This document shows positions 43,090 to 54,456 of a stretch of DNA of 64,000 nucleotides, piece after piece. The notes below the pieces were generated by a model. The model was given only the letters and a program-made list of their open reading frames with translations, made no database searches and was not told the origin of the DNA. The stretch is from Darksidea phi (Eukaryota > Ascomycota > Dothideomycetes > Pleosporales > Lentitheciaceae). The stretch lies in the NCBI GenBank assembly GCA_030770425.1, contig JASJFT010000073.1, positions 62,001 to 126,000 of the forward strand, given 5' to 3'. The position numbers and the translations under genes are program-made. Each line of letters begins with the position of its first letter. The first letter of the stretch is position 1.

Positions 43090-43600
43090 AACTATAGTCG
43101 CCAGTTAAAGATCAAGTATCTCTCACACGCTCTCCCTTTTCGCAGAGACATCCCTACGGACACTACGGCCGCCAGTCGAACGATTGGACGCCTCCTATCG
43201 TCCGACCCCAACTCCACGTTCCCCACCCCCTCGTCTACCAACTTCTCTCGATCCTCGCAACGACTCGACCTATAGTCGCCAGTCAAACGATTGAGCACTC
43301 AGTCTCAGCGACACACCTACAGACACTATAACTAGTCGAACGGCACGCGCCATGCCTTCTCTGAGGCTCTGGCCGTTGTCCGCGGCATGCGGCTCGCCCT
43401 CTTTTATGAGGCTCGGGCCATTGCCCTCGCAATCATGCCATGACGCCTCAGGCAATGACTGCAACCAATAACCTTCTTGCGTTTCAAGATATCCTGGACG
43501 AAATGCCTTTTTGTGTCACCTTTTTGGGTTATTCCGCGAGTTTGACGACGCGATGGCTGCTACTCAATCGATAACCAGTCAAACGATCGAGCACTACCTA
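43090..43600. repeat. cluster of degenerate CCAGTCAAACGAT repeats
   Basis: At least four related copies of a ~20-bp unit (GTCGCCAGTCAAACGATTGA and variants) occur within 500 bp. Two are followed by similar CT-rich spacers with GAGACATCCCTACGGACAC-like text (43143 and 43305). They suggest diverged tandem repeats inside a decayed mobile element, possibly an LTR or a subterminal region. Confidence 0.45.
43491..43572 (-). repeat. dispersed repeat fragment, copy B
   Basis: Reverse complement of this segment matches 7381-7463 closely, with an identical core of about 34 bases. It adjoins the CCAGTCAAACGAT repeat cluster, so copy A at 7.4 kb probably came from the same element family. Confidence 0.65.
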
Positions 43601-44771
43601 GGTACCACTCTAACGCAGCCTCTTTCGCTATCTCACGTAGTTAATTCTATTGTTAATTTCTGAGTGGATAGTCGAGATCTCCTATCCGATCTCCTTTCTA
43701 GGTGCTGGCTAAGGCCGTCACAAGGACGAACATTTTATAGACGTTAAAAGCGGGCGGGTTGATAGGGCTGTGCGCGCGAACACCCCCGTCCTTGAATTTT
43801 AGAATAATATCTGTTAGAAGATCTAGTCCATGGAGACTTAAAGATTCCGTATAAATCCGAATATTATGTTCGCTCCTGCCATATTTGAATTTACTCCCTC
43901 ATGGTTAGCCTGTGCGTGGTGTACAACGCGGGTGGAGATTCAGCCGTAATGTTGATTGGCGAAGGCTGTAGAGTTAAGGGTGATAGAATAGAAAAAGTAA
44001 CGGTCCAGAGGAGACACTTAAGAATTCGTGCCTTTCCAGTGAGAGTTCAACGCAGAGTTTAGTGATTGACGTGGGCAGAACATTCGTGGCGCACGCATCA
44101 AGTAAGAGATGATGGGCATATTATGATCCACGTTAATTTATCAAAGGGATAGATAGATTTTAATCCATTATGTAGCCTTGCTGCTTCGATACTTAGGCCA
44201 TCTCGGGATAGCGTGGGTGAAGTCTAGCTTAGAGGCAATCCAGCAGACTTTGCAACCGACTTACTCAACATTGATATGTGAGTTGGAATCTGGTGAAGAG
44301 TGCAGGCGTCTAGGTATCTCCAATTGTCCTGGATTAGCAAGTGGCACTGACTGTCATTGAACTCACTGCCGCCAACCAGTCAGAAAATATATCTTAAATT
44401 CACCGCTCCCAACATCACTCTTCCATAACCAGTTTCATAACTCCGCCGGAACACGATATGTTGTTGCTGCATCCATCATGCTACAGACGCACACCAAGAG
44501 AAGATAGGCCTGCGTCTCCAACGGAGCACTCACGTAATTGCACAGAACAGGTACCACGCTTGCTTCCAGTTTACCGGAGTTCTCACAGCTTTCTCTTTGG
44601 CAGAGAATCTCGGGAACAACTCTTTTCACAATTTGGCACACAATGGAAAACTAACTAGCAATACAATTTCACCTTTCCAGTCCACGATGCTACTCCCACC
44701 CAAGACATATGCGTATATAATCCCCAGCCTAGCGACAATATACACAATCAACACGAACAGCCAAAGACGAC

Positions 44772-45980
44772 ATGAAAAAATCAACACACAACCAACAACT
44801 CTTCAAAATGACAAATATGACCAACCACCAGACGATCCTCTCGGAGCTCAGCTCCAAGATCTTCAACCTCGGACAGATGATGAGAGCATACAAACCCGAG
44901 CACAACAGTTTCAAGCCCGAAGAAATTCCTTTCATTAAGCATTTCACGATTCTATGCCAAGAGCTAGAGCAGTGCATCAACGAATGCATCAACAACTACG
45001 AAAAGGGCACACACTCCGCCGCAAACCAGGATGAAGCACAAGGATTTAAAAAGCAACTAGAATTGCATACACGCTCCGCCCTTAATATTTGCAGCTCCGT
45101 CCGTAAACTTGCCTACGCCGCCGAAGGCAAGGACTGCTTCGCCATCAAAACCTTCCATGCATGCATGCGCTTCTCTTCAGGCATAATCACCTGGTACGGC
45201 ACAGCCAATCGATCCTACAACGTCCAGCGCCTCCTATGGCTCCTGAATGACAAGCGCTCGGGAAAACCGTCCCAACCAACCACCCGCAAACTCGAAGATA
45301 TGGAGGATCTGCTACCGGAGTAGTACAAGTGGATCGCCAGTCCCGCCGGCGTTCCTACCCTCGAGCATCTAACATTGTTCAAATTACTGCGGGACTTGAG
45401 CATTGTGGAAGCGAGCCTTGATCTGTACGATAAGCGTATGAAGGCGATGCTAGAAGAAAATGATCTCTTCGAGGAGCTAGCTTCCAGCGCGGGCTTCGTC
45501 ACAAAGGTCACCACGCCTGCGGATCCCGTCGACGCCCTTGGCGAGTGCTGTCCTATCTGCTGGATCGATTTCGATGCAACGAGCGCGCAGCAGGCAGTAC
45601 TAACGTGCTGCCACCATGTCGTGTGCCACTCATGCCTGCATGACCGCATCTGTCTCAACACTCCCGACTCGACGTACTACCGCACTTGTTCGCATTGCAA
45701 CTTGTCATTCTACAACGACGGACTGCACGTCTGGCGACTTGTCCAGCGCCGGCGCGGATTCATCGAGGAAAGCTTCCATGGCCTGGACGCGGAGATTGGA
45801 AAGATGCTGCTCAGCTTGACGTGGGACAATGTCAAGGGTGTGAGGTGCTTGGGGCGGGAGATGGCGGATTTGCTGGACAAGCTGGAGGAGATCAGGTCGG
45901 AGCATTTTCGGCGGACATTTGCGGTTTCGTTCGCGTATGGTGAAGTTTGGAGACAGAAGGAGATTGACAAATACCACTGA
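44772..45980 (+). pseudogene. RING-finger protein interrupted by one in-frame TAG
   Basis: An open frame from ATG 44772 (other in-frame ATGs at 44808 and 44817) stops at TAG 45321-45323 (GAG TAG TAC), then stays open in the same frame to 45980. The joined length is about 400 residues. The first part is helical (LSELSSKIFNLGQMM, ILCQELEQCINECI, IKTFHACMRFSSGI). After the TAG comes a helix (LRDLSIVEASLDLYDKRMKA) and a RING-like cluster GECCPICWIDFD ... LTCCHHVVCHSCL ... YYRTCSHC, then a helical tail. A RING suggests E3 ubiquitin-ligase activity. One nonsense codon in an otherwise open gene implies a recent loss; CAG-to-TAG fits a C-to-T change. Readthrough or a short unseen intron are alternatives. 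It sits between two transposon-derived blocks. Confidence 0.6.
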
Positions 45981-46949
45981 TGATGTGGTCGCTGGGTCGA
46001 ATGCTTTTCTTGGATTCCACCTGCGATGGGAAGGTTAGGTGAAATCTTTCGCTCGTCTTCAGATTGTGGTCGTCTTCGGGGTGCGGAACTTGCTTCCTAT
46101 CAATTTGATACTAGGTTGTGATCGTTAAAAACAAACTCGCTGTTAGCGTATGAATGATACGAGAGAGGTGATTGAAAGTCTGAGGTCGAGTGGGCTCACC
46201 GCTGAACAGGAACCGCACAATAGCGGTACCTAACCTCGGGGAAGTATGCCCCCCAATTTGTACGCCCACCCAAGACCAAAAGAACCCTAGCAAGAAGAAA
46301 AATTCTAAATAAAATATCAGTTAATAAGCTTATTCAAAAGTGCTATCCTCTTAAAAAGCAGCCCTCCTTTCCTACAACCCTTGCGAGAGAAACCGTCTAA
46401 AAGTATCATAGACCCTATTACTCCGATATGTACGTCCGAAGCCCAGGACCCAGAGAAGTGAGTATGAAGATAGAATCACTTTCCCTACACGCCCTGCAAG
46501 TAGCTTGCAAATGCTACAATGAGCTTAATACTATTCTTTATACATTTGTGCTATCTAGTCTGCGATATAAAAATTACAATAGTCTTGAGTATACTATTAA
46601 TCATCTTGCTTACAGTATGAAAAGCTACGACAGCTATACACCCCTACTTTATCACCGCTATCGGCATAATTCGATACTTCGGAGCCCTAAAGGGGATAGA
46701 CATAATAATGTAGAAGATCTTTCTAGATTTTAAAGACATGTAGCCTTTGTGGATATACTCTTCGAGCGCTCCGTAGTAATAGACATACTCTCATGTTTTA
46801 GCGAGAAAACCTCGCGCGCTTACGTAGCGGTGTACTTTATATTTATATTTAGCGGCCTGTATGTATACCACGCTGTACAGAATCAACTCAAGCCGTAGCG
46901 TATACTTCTAGAACCTTCTCCATCGGCTCAGCTACCTAGTAGCTAATCT
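45981..46949. other. AT-rich block, no intact gene
   Basis: From about 46300 the DNA is TA-rich with many stops, and probably belongs to the 5' part of the transposon relic that follows. The open stretch 46428-46733 has no recognisable motif. Confidence 0.4.
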
Positions 46950-48420
46950 TAGAATCTGAGGGTACGAGGACTCGTTGGCCTCTCGCTTAATCCTCTCACC
47001 AATACAACCACTGATATAGACCGAGCCAGCCAGGTGCTAGCGCAAGTCCTTCCTACAGGTATACCTAAGACATATACCGCCCGATCAAAACATAGTAAGG
47101 TCCCTATCTCTACTCTTATCCATCGTAATCACGGACGACGCTCGCGAGAGGAGCAGGCCCAGAGTTAGCAGTACCTAACACGAGAGGAGGAGAAGGCCCT
47201 TGTTAAGTTCCTGCTGCTTATGTCTAATCTTGGACAACCCGTGCGGATCAAGTTTATAAGCTCTCTAGCCTATAGTATAGCCCGTTAGCGGTCTACGGAG
47301 AACAAGCCAACCAAGCCTCTAGGCAAGAACTGGCCTCGGGCCTTCGAGAAACGTCACCCTGAGCTTAAAGCAAGAAGAGTCCGATCCATCGATTGGAAAC
47401 GTTATGGGAACAACATAGACGAGAAAATCAGGGAATAGTCTAATATCATTGGGAATATATTGTAGGACCCAACTGTCCTGCCAGAGAATATCTCTAATAT
47501 GGACGAGACAGGAGTTATACTAAGTATACTTGGCTCTACCAAGGTCCTGGTAGGTAGGGACGATCTACGAGCCTATAGAGGCGCAGACGTCAAACGGATA
47601 ATAGTGACTACTATTGAATATATTAGTACTGATGGTAGGGTACTTTTACTTCCAATTATTTGGCCGGCTTCGACCTACCGAAGCAACTAGACTACTTATC
47701 CGACTCCTAGATAGTATTATACGTACTCGGAGAACGGATATAATAATCCTAAGATTAGCTTAGAGTAGCTTACGCGTATATTTAATTCTTAAAATAGGGA
47801 GAGGGCTAACGGAAAACTATAAGTGCTAATCTACGACGGCTTTAGGACTTATAAGACGCTTAAGATCCTAGATTTTTACCTTATAAAACTCAACCGAGGA
47901 GGCGTAGATATAGTAGGTAAAGAATATTTTATATCTTTGTATAGTCCTGTAAGGGATAGGGCTTTAACCAAGAGGAATATTAGAGCTAGATAGACCGCGA
48001 CTGGTTTGTTTCCATTCAATCTAGAGAGAGTGAGAAGTCCCAAACCCCCCGGCTGAACTTGCTATTCTAAGGGTCGATAACATGGCAGGGACTGGCCCGC
48101 AGAAGTACTACACACGCCTGTCACGCCAGTAACGCCAGTGACAGCAGAAGCACTTACGTCGTTGCATGACCTGATCAAAGAGGATACTCTTACGCTTGAC
48201 AAGGCAAGCAAACAGCGTCTACAGAGGCGTGTACAGAAACTCGCAAGTGCTTCCCGGATATCCTTCGCCGAGCGAGCCCTTCTCCAGGATCACAATCGGT
48301 TTCTTTTCAAGGTAAACAACGAATCTAAAGTTCGACGATCGACCAGGTCAGTAGTTCTAGGGAAGGCGAGAGTGATGAGCTATGAGGACCTTGAGGAGCG
48401 CACACCTCCAAACCCTCCGA
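46950..48420 (+). mobile_element. pogo/Fot1-type (DDE_1) DNA transposon relic, RIP-like decay
   Basis: Plus-strand translation, ignoring stops, follows a pogo/Fot1 transposase: a CENP-B-like region around 47190-47430 (LVKFLLLMSNLGQPVRIK ... PLGKNWPRAFEKRHPELKA), ENISNMDETGV (first catalytic Asp, about 47487-47520), LIYDGFRTYKT (second Asp, about 47826-47860), TGLFPFNLERV (about 48000-48035) and the family C-terminus LTSLHDLIKEDTLTL ... FAERALLQDHNRFL ... RSTRSVVLGKARVMSYEDLE (48148-48400). Many Trp positions read TAG or TGA and AT content is high, as RIP would leave. The last 110 codons (48138-48470) remain open. Terminal inverted repeats and target duplication were not located. Non-autonomous and inactive. 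Confidence 0.75.
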
Positions 48421-48915
48421 TTTCTAAAGTGTTACTACCCCCCTTTTATAGATTTTTTTTTAAATTTTAAGCTAAAGAGATAAAGAAGAGTCTTTCCTCT
48501 ATCTCTTCTAAATTTTTACTTTAATTCTTTTGAAATAAGAGAAAAGAAAAGGGGAGAATTTTATTGTTTGCTGTTTGGTGTGCGCTCTATTTTGCCTAGC
48601 ACGTGACAGATGATTACATGGAGGGGCACACCGCCAAGGTAGTACGGACCACTTAGGACAGTGCCGCACCTCAACTGTCTTCAGCCTGATGGCTGGCATT
48701 GCACCTTGCTCTACTCTCCTTCCTCACGCCCGCCAAAGCACAACTCGACCGCCCTTGGCCCTCTGGTGCTGTACAGCCATTCATCCTCCACTCTATACGC
48801 TAACCTAGTGAGTGAACAGGAAAGCTAGTTGCCACACACTCTTCCTACCAGGCTGCCGCATCAAGCCTCGTGCTCATTCCTTCCGCATACGCCTACCACA
48901 CATTTCAAGGGATCA
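48421..48915. other. intergenic, promoter of the HET-NACHT-WD40 gene
   Basis: An AT-rich segment with an imperfect inverted repeat (AGAGATAAAGAAGAG ... CTATCTCTT, 48475-48510), perhaps an element end, then about 300 bp of normal composition before the start of the receptor gene. Confidence 0.4.
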
Positions 48916-51900
48916 ATGCGTCTTTTGGAGTACGACGAAGATGGAGAGCTCATTATCACTAACTTCGACGACAACGAGCTACCTCCTTATGCGATACTTT
49001 CTCACAGGTGGGGAGAGGATGCGGAGGAGGTGACCTTTGAAGATGTAGCGAGGAACGCTGGCAAGGGCAAGTCTGGCTACAATAAAATCCATCTCTGTGG
49101 AAAGCAGGCAAAACACGACGGCTTGCAATACTTCTGGATCGATACCTGCTGCATCAACAAAGCAAATAAGGCCGAGCACTCGCTGGCTATCCAGTCTATG
49201 TTTCGCTGGTACCGCGACGCAGGTCGGTGCTATGTCTACCTGTCAGATGTGGCTGCTTCACCTCCTGGAACCGAGGGACCAGCGAGCCCACCGCTATGGA
49301 ACTCGGCATTCCGGCAAAGCAAGTGGTTTACGCGCGGTTGGACGCTTCAAGAGCTTCTTGCACCTAGCTCGGTCGACTTCTTCTCGCAAGAATGGATGAA
49401 GCTTGGTGACAAGACATCACTCACAGAGGAGATCCACGAAATCACAGGCATTCCGCGTCTAGCGCTGGAAGGTGCTCGTCTTTCCCAGTTTAGCGTCGAC
49501 GAGCGGTTGCGGTGGAAAGGCGACAGGAAAACCAAACGCGATGAAGATGCGTGGTATTCATTATCAGGCATCTTTGATGTTGATATAGCACCAGCTTATA
49601 GCGAAGGGGCGGAAAGCGCGTTTAGACGTCTAATGGATAAGATTTGTAAGCTAGAAGGATGCATTCAAGACATACGCCAAACGGATCCGCATGACGACAA
49701 GAAGCGCATCGAGGAAACCAAAGGCGGACTACTAGCTGACTCCTATCGTTGGGTTCTTGACAACACCACTTTCCAGCAATGGCAACAGGACCAGCACAGC
49801 CGACTGCTATGGGTAAAAGGTGATCCTGGCAAAGGCAAGACGATGCTGCTCTGCGGTATTATCGACGAGCTGCAAACCTCAATGCCTAGAACTACCCTCT
49901 CCTATTTCTTCTGCCAAGCGACAGACTCGCGCATCAACAGCGCCACGGCCGTGCTACGAGGGCTATTGTACATGCTTGCGAATCAGCAACCATCACTTAT
50001 AACGCACGTCCGCAAGAAACATAATCGCGCAGGTAAAGCCTTGTTCGAAGATGCGAATGCCTGGGTAGCCTTGACAGAAATCTTCGTGGACGTGCTACAA
50101 GACCCGAGCCTGAGCACGACATACCTAATTATCGACGCGTTGGACGAGTGCGTTACTGATAGGACGAAGCTGCTCGAATTTGTCGCAAAGCAGTCGTCGA
50201 TGTCTGACCGCGTTAAGTGGATTGTTTCTAGCCGTAATTGGCCAGAGATTGAAGCACAGCTAGAGCAGGCAGGGCACAAAGTGAGACTGAGCCTTGAGCT
50301 GAACGCAAAGTCGGTCGCGGCGGCAGTTAACACCTTTATTCGCCAAAAGGTAGATCAGTTGGCGCAGGAAAAGCAGTACAAAGCAGAGATTCGACACGCC
50401 GTGCTCGAGCACTTAACGTTTAACGCTAACGATACCTTCCTCTGGGTAGCATTAGTGTGCCAAGACCTCAAAGTAACGGCGAATCGGCATGTACGGAAGA
50501 AGCTAGCCTTATTCCCGCCTGGACTAGACCCTTTATACAAGCAGATGATGTTCCAGATGAGTCAGTCAGACGATGCCGAGACCTGTCGCTGTGTACTGGC
50601 TTCAACCGCAGTCTTGTATCGGCCCGTTACGATCTCCGAATTGGTTGCGCTCGTCGAGCAGCTTGAGGATGTTGGCGATGACGTGCGGGAGATTGTTGGT
50701 CTTTGTGGGTCATTCCTTACTCTTCGCGAAGACACAGTCTACTTTGTACATCAGTCTGCAAAGGACTTCCTCTTCGTAAAGGCGTCTGATAAGATCTTTC
50801 CAGATGGTGCTGAAGAAGTCCATCGGGTAATCTTTTCGAAGTCGCTAGCGATTCTGTCCAGGACATTGCACAGGGACATGTACGGTCTGAAGGCGCTAGG
50901 ACTTTCTATCGACAACGTCCCACGGCCTGATCTAGACCCATTAGCAGCGTCGCGCTACCCATGCGTCTACTGGGTCGATCATTTATACGACTCTAAACCT
51001 AACCTTTGGGAAAACAATAATCGTAATCTGCAAGTTAGAGGCGTAGTCGATAAATTTCTACGGAAGAAGTATCTCTACTGGCTAGAAGGGCTCAGCTTAT
51101 GCAAGAGCTTGGCGAGAGGTGTAGTCTCGATAGCGAAATTGTGGTCCCTAGTGCAGGTATACAATCCAAAAACTAGATGTCTATAAAGTACATAATCTAG
51201 ATGCTAACGCTAGTAGAAGATGCGGGACCAAGATCAACTTACTCAGCTTGTTCAAGACGCACGGCGATTCATCATGTATCACAAAGGGGCAATCGAGAGT
51301 TACCCTCTTCAAACATATGCATCTGCGCTGTTATTCAGTCCAACAGGTAGTCTGGTTAGGCAGCTGTTTCAGCACGAAGAGCCAAAAGGAATCACGATTA
51401 AGCCAGGTATGAGTAACGGCTGGAGTGCGTGCCTGCAGACTCTCGAGGGCCATAGCCGCGAGGTCAACTCAGTCGTATTCTCGCCCGACTCGGCCCAGCT
51501 GGCATCGGCGTCGGACGATAGGACCGTTAAGGTGTGGGACGCGAGTAGCGGCGCGTGCCTGCAGACGCTCGAGGGCCATAGCAGTAGTATCAGGTTAGTA
51601 GCCTTCTCGCACGACTCGGCCCAGCTGGCGTCGGCGTCGTGGGACAGGACCGTTAAGGTGTGGGACGCGAGCAGCGGCGCGTGTTTACGGACGCTCGAGG
51701 GCCATAGCGATTGTGTCATCTCAGTAGCCTTCTCGCACGACTCGGCCCAGCTGGCGTCGACGTCGTGGGACAGGACCGTTAAGGTGTGGGACGCGAATAG
51801 CGGCGCGTGCCTGCAGACGCTCGAGGGCCATAGCGATAGTGTCAACTCAGTAGCCTTCTCGCACGACTCGGCCCAGCTGGCGTCGGCGTCGAACGATAGC

Positions 51901-53259
51901 ACCGTTAAGGTGTGGGACACGAGCAGCGGCGCGTGTCTACAGACACTCGAGGACCATGATAGTTATGTTAACTTAGTAGCCTTCTCACACGACTCGGCCC
52001 AGCTAGCATCGGCGTCGGCGGACCACACCGTTAAGGTGTGGGACGCGAGCAGCGGCGCGTGTCTACAGACACTCGAGGACCATAATAGTTGTGTCAACTC
52101 AGTAGCCTTCTCACACGACTCGGCCCAGCTGGCGTCGGCGTCGTGGGATAGGACCATTAAGGTATGGGATACGAGCAGCGGCGCGTGTCTACGGACAATC
52201 GAGGGCCATAGCGATACTATCACCTCAGTCGTATTCTCCCACGACTCGGCCCAGCTGGCATCGGCATCGGACGACGAGACCGTCAAGATCTGGGACGCGA
52301 GCAGCGACGCGTGTCTACAGACGCTCAAGGGCCATAGTAAAAGCGTTAACTCAGTGGCCTTCTCGTACGACTCGGCCCAGCTGGCATCGGCGTCGTCGGA
52401 CGACACCGTCAAGATCTGGGATACGAGCAGCGGCGCGTGTCTACAGATGCTCGAGGGCCATAGCAGTAGTATCAAGTCAGTAGCCTTCTCGCACGACTCG
52501 GCCCAGCTGGCGTCGGCGTCGTGGGACAACACCGTTAAGGTGTGGGACGCGAGCAGCGGCGCGTGTCTACAGACGTTCGAGGGCCATAGCAATATTGTCA
52601 TCTCAGTAGCCTTCTCGCACGACTCGGCCCAGCTGGCATCGGCGTCGTGGGACAGGACCGTCAAGGTCTGGGACGCGAGCAGCGGCGCGTGCCTGCAGAC
52701 GCTCGAGGGCCATAGCCATCATATCACGTCAGTAGCCTTCTCGCACGACTCGGCCCAGCTGGCATCGGCGTCGTGGGATAATACCGTCAAGATCTGGGAC
52801 GCGAGCAGCGGCGCGTGCCTGCAGACGCTCGAGGGCCATAGCAATCATATCACGTCAGTAGCCTTCTCGCACGACTCGGCCCAGCTAGCGTCGGCGTCGT
52901 GGGACAGGACCGTCAAGATCTGGGACGCGAGCAGCGGCGCGTGTCTGCAGACTCTTGACACTGAAAAACCTCTTTACAACTTATCCTTTGACTCCACCGG
53001 CTCTTGTCTCTACACTGAAATAGGTGCTATCGTGATCCAGAGCTCAGAAGTTTCTAGCATAGGAGATATTGCAGAATCTGCGCGTCTCCTGTATGCAGGC
53101 ATAAGCCTTAGCTCGGACGCTAAATGGATCAAACATGCTGGTAACAACATGCTGTGGATGCCATCGGAGTATCGGCCGTCATGCTCATCTGTGTGCGGGT
53201 CTATAATTGGTATGGGCGTTGGGACTGGAAGAGTATGGAGTTGTAGGATCAGCCTTTAA
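48916..53259 (+). CDS. HET-NACHT-WD40 (HNWD-type) NLR-like receptor
   Basis: Two exons, 48916-51156 and 51217-53259, give 1427 residues. The 60-nt intron has donor GTATAC, GCTAAC branch and TAG acceptor; without it several stops would split the gene. HET domain: PPYAILSHRWG (23-33), QYFWIDTCCIN (71-81), SMFRWYRDAGRCYVYLSDV, SKWFTRGWTLQELLAP (135-150). NACHT: Walker A GDPGKGKT (302-309), Walker B TTYLIIDALDEC (401-412), then sensor and helical parts (VKWIVSSRNWP). After LTQLVQDARRF come twelve WD40 repeats of 42 residues (51430-52950) and a divergent end. The same order is found in Podospora anserina het-d, het-e and het-r products, which trigger heterokaryon-incompatibility cell death. ATG 48916 begins the HET domain (MRLLEYDEDG). 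Reads as intact. Ligand unknown. Confidence 0.92.
51430..52950 (+). repeat. twelve 126-bp WD40-coding tandem repeats
   Basis: Twelve units of 126 bp (42 residues) in frame. Each has the invariant AFSHDSAQLASAS and TVKVWDASSGACLQTLEGH framework. The variable residues cluster at two places: the five after GH (REVNS, SSIRL, DCVIS, DSVNS, SYVNL, SCVNS, DTITS, KSVNS, SSIKS, NIVIS, HHITS, NHITS) and the pair before TVK (DR, WDR, NDS, ADH, DE, SDD, WDN). Framework DNA is almost identical across units, which indicates recent homogenisation. Confidence 0.9.
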
Positions 53260-54456
53260 CCCCTTCGCAAATATTTGAGAAGAACAACAGTCAAGGGATC
53301 ATTCTTTTCTTCTATATCTTACTTCTTTTATGATCTCTATTTCATAGGAGGGGGACGGGTATGCCAACAAATATATAGGCCGTAGATTGCCACATGGAAG
53401 CTTCAAGTACCTACAAGGGAGCGGCTGTCGCTGTGTGATGACATAGAAACGCACTCAATGTTGCGCCCTCTTTTGCCTTGGGGAATCATTCTTATCACTA
53501 TCCACCACTACGCCCCCTTCTCTTAATCGGTATTGGTGGCGGTAGTGCCGGCGATAGCGGCGGTGAAGAGGCATCCAACGAGCGGCGAACGACGACCTTG
53601 CATGCTCAGGATTCTAAGAATAGCTAACAGATGCCTGTGGGGCTTAAAGGGAAGCCTTCTAGAAGCATGCGCCACGGCTCGAGCCGCTTCGGTATAACGT
53701 AGTGTACAATGCGAGCCGCTAAACGTACAGTACTAGCTTCGTAAGCGCGCTTAGTCCTCTCGCATTTTAACTAGCGAGAGGTTGCCTGTATTTGCGGATA
53801 AAGTCGGAATGCATGTTAGCTGAGGCTGCACGTCTTTAGAATCCATAACTGTATTTCCGTATTAACGTGAGATTTGCCTTGATGGTGGTGGTGTAGCAGG
53901 GGGTATATAGCTGTCGGAGCATCTGACGCTGTGGACAAAACGATCGACAGGGTGCCCTACATCGTTCGTAATTTTCCTGCTGCAGACTGAGTCTAGAAAT
54001 GGAGTTAATTATCTCGAGAACAATATTGAACTAACTGCAGCTTTATACATTGCGGGGCTGAAGCACAAACTGCTTGAACGATGAACTTGATTCGGCGCGG
54101 GGGTTTATTCGAACTGCAGGGATGGACTTTACTACGATCAGTCATCTTTCACAATCAGTCGTCAGAAACAAACAAACAAACAAACGTAACAGCAAACTTA
54201 TGCGATTAGCTCAATTGCACACCAGAGAACAAGCTATATACAAGTCTCGCAACCCCTCACCCGCCAACATCAACAATGCAAACAAAAAAAGAGATGCTAC
54301 GCCCATTATCCGCGCTCGGTTCCAAAAGCCGCACCTAGTTGGCAATATCCAAATCAGATTTAGGCTGGCCAATCACGACAGTGTCGTCGCCAGGCGATGG
54401 CGTACCCTTTCTGTTGCGCTCGTTAGCCGCTGTACAAAGATATATGTATGATTTGA
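53260..54456. other. intergenic, no supported gene
   Basis: 1.2 kb after the receptor. A (GGCGGT)-rich patch sits near 53530-53570. A 378-bp open stretch at 54074-54451 has no motif and low-complexity composition (CAAACAAACAAACAAACA near 54168). Confidence 0.4.

Larger units (their letters stand above)
42110..44771. other. AT-rich repeat-derived block
   Basis: 2.7 kb with dense TA-rich, stop-rich sequence in all frames, typical of old transposons altered by RIP. No intact ORF. Recognisable: a degenerate short repeat (GTCGCCAGTCAAACGATTGA-like) at about 43096, 43171, 43276 and 43575, and a copy of the 7381-7463 repeat. I could not assign the parent element. The last 350 bp before 44772 hold the promoter of the RING-type gene. 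Confidence 0.5.

Noticed and set aside
43090..43600. CRISPR-like array
   Set aside because: Repeats are degenerate, spacing is irregular and the genome is eukaryotic; they belong to a decayed element.
51157..51216. Stop codons between NACHT and WD40 as proof of two separate genes or a pseudogene
   Set aside because: The 60 bases have donor GTATAC, branch GCTAAC and TAG acceptor and removing them keeps the frame, so this is an intron.
51369..52664. Two long minus-strand frames (183 and 233 codons) inside the WD40 array
   Set aside because: They are antisense shadows of the 126-bp coding repeat, which keeps its complement open as well.
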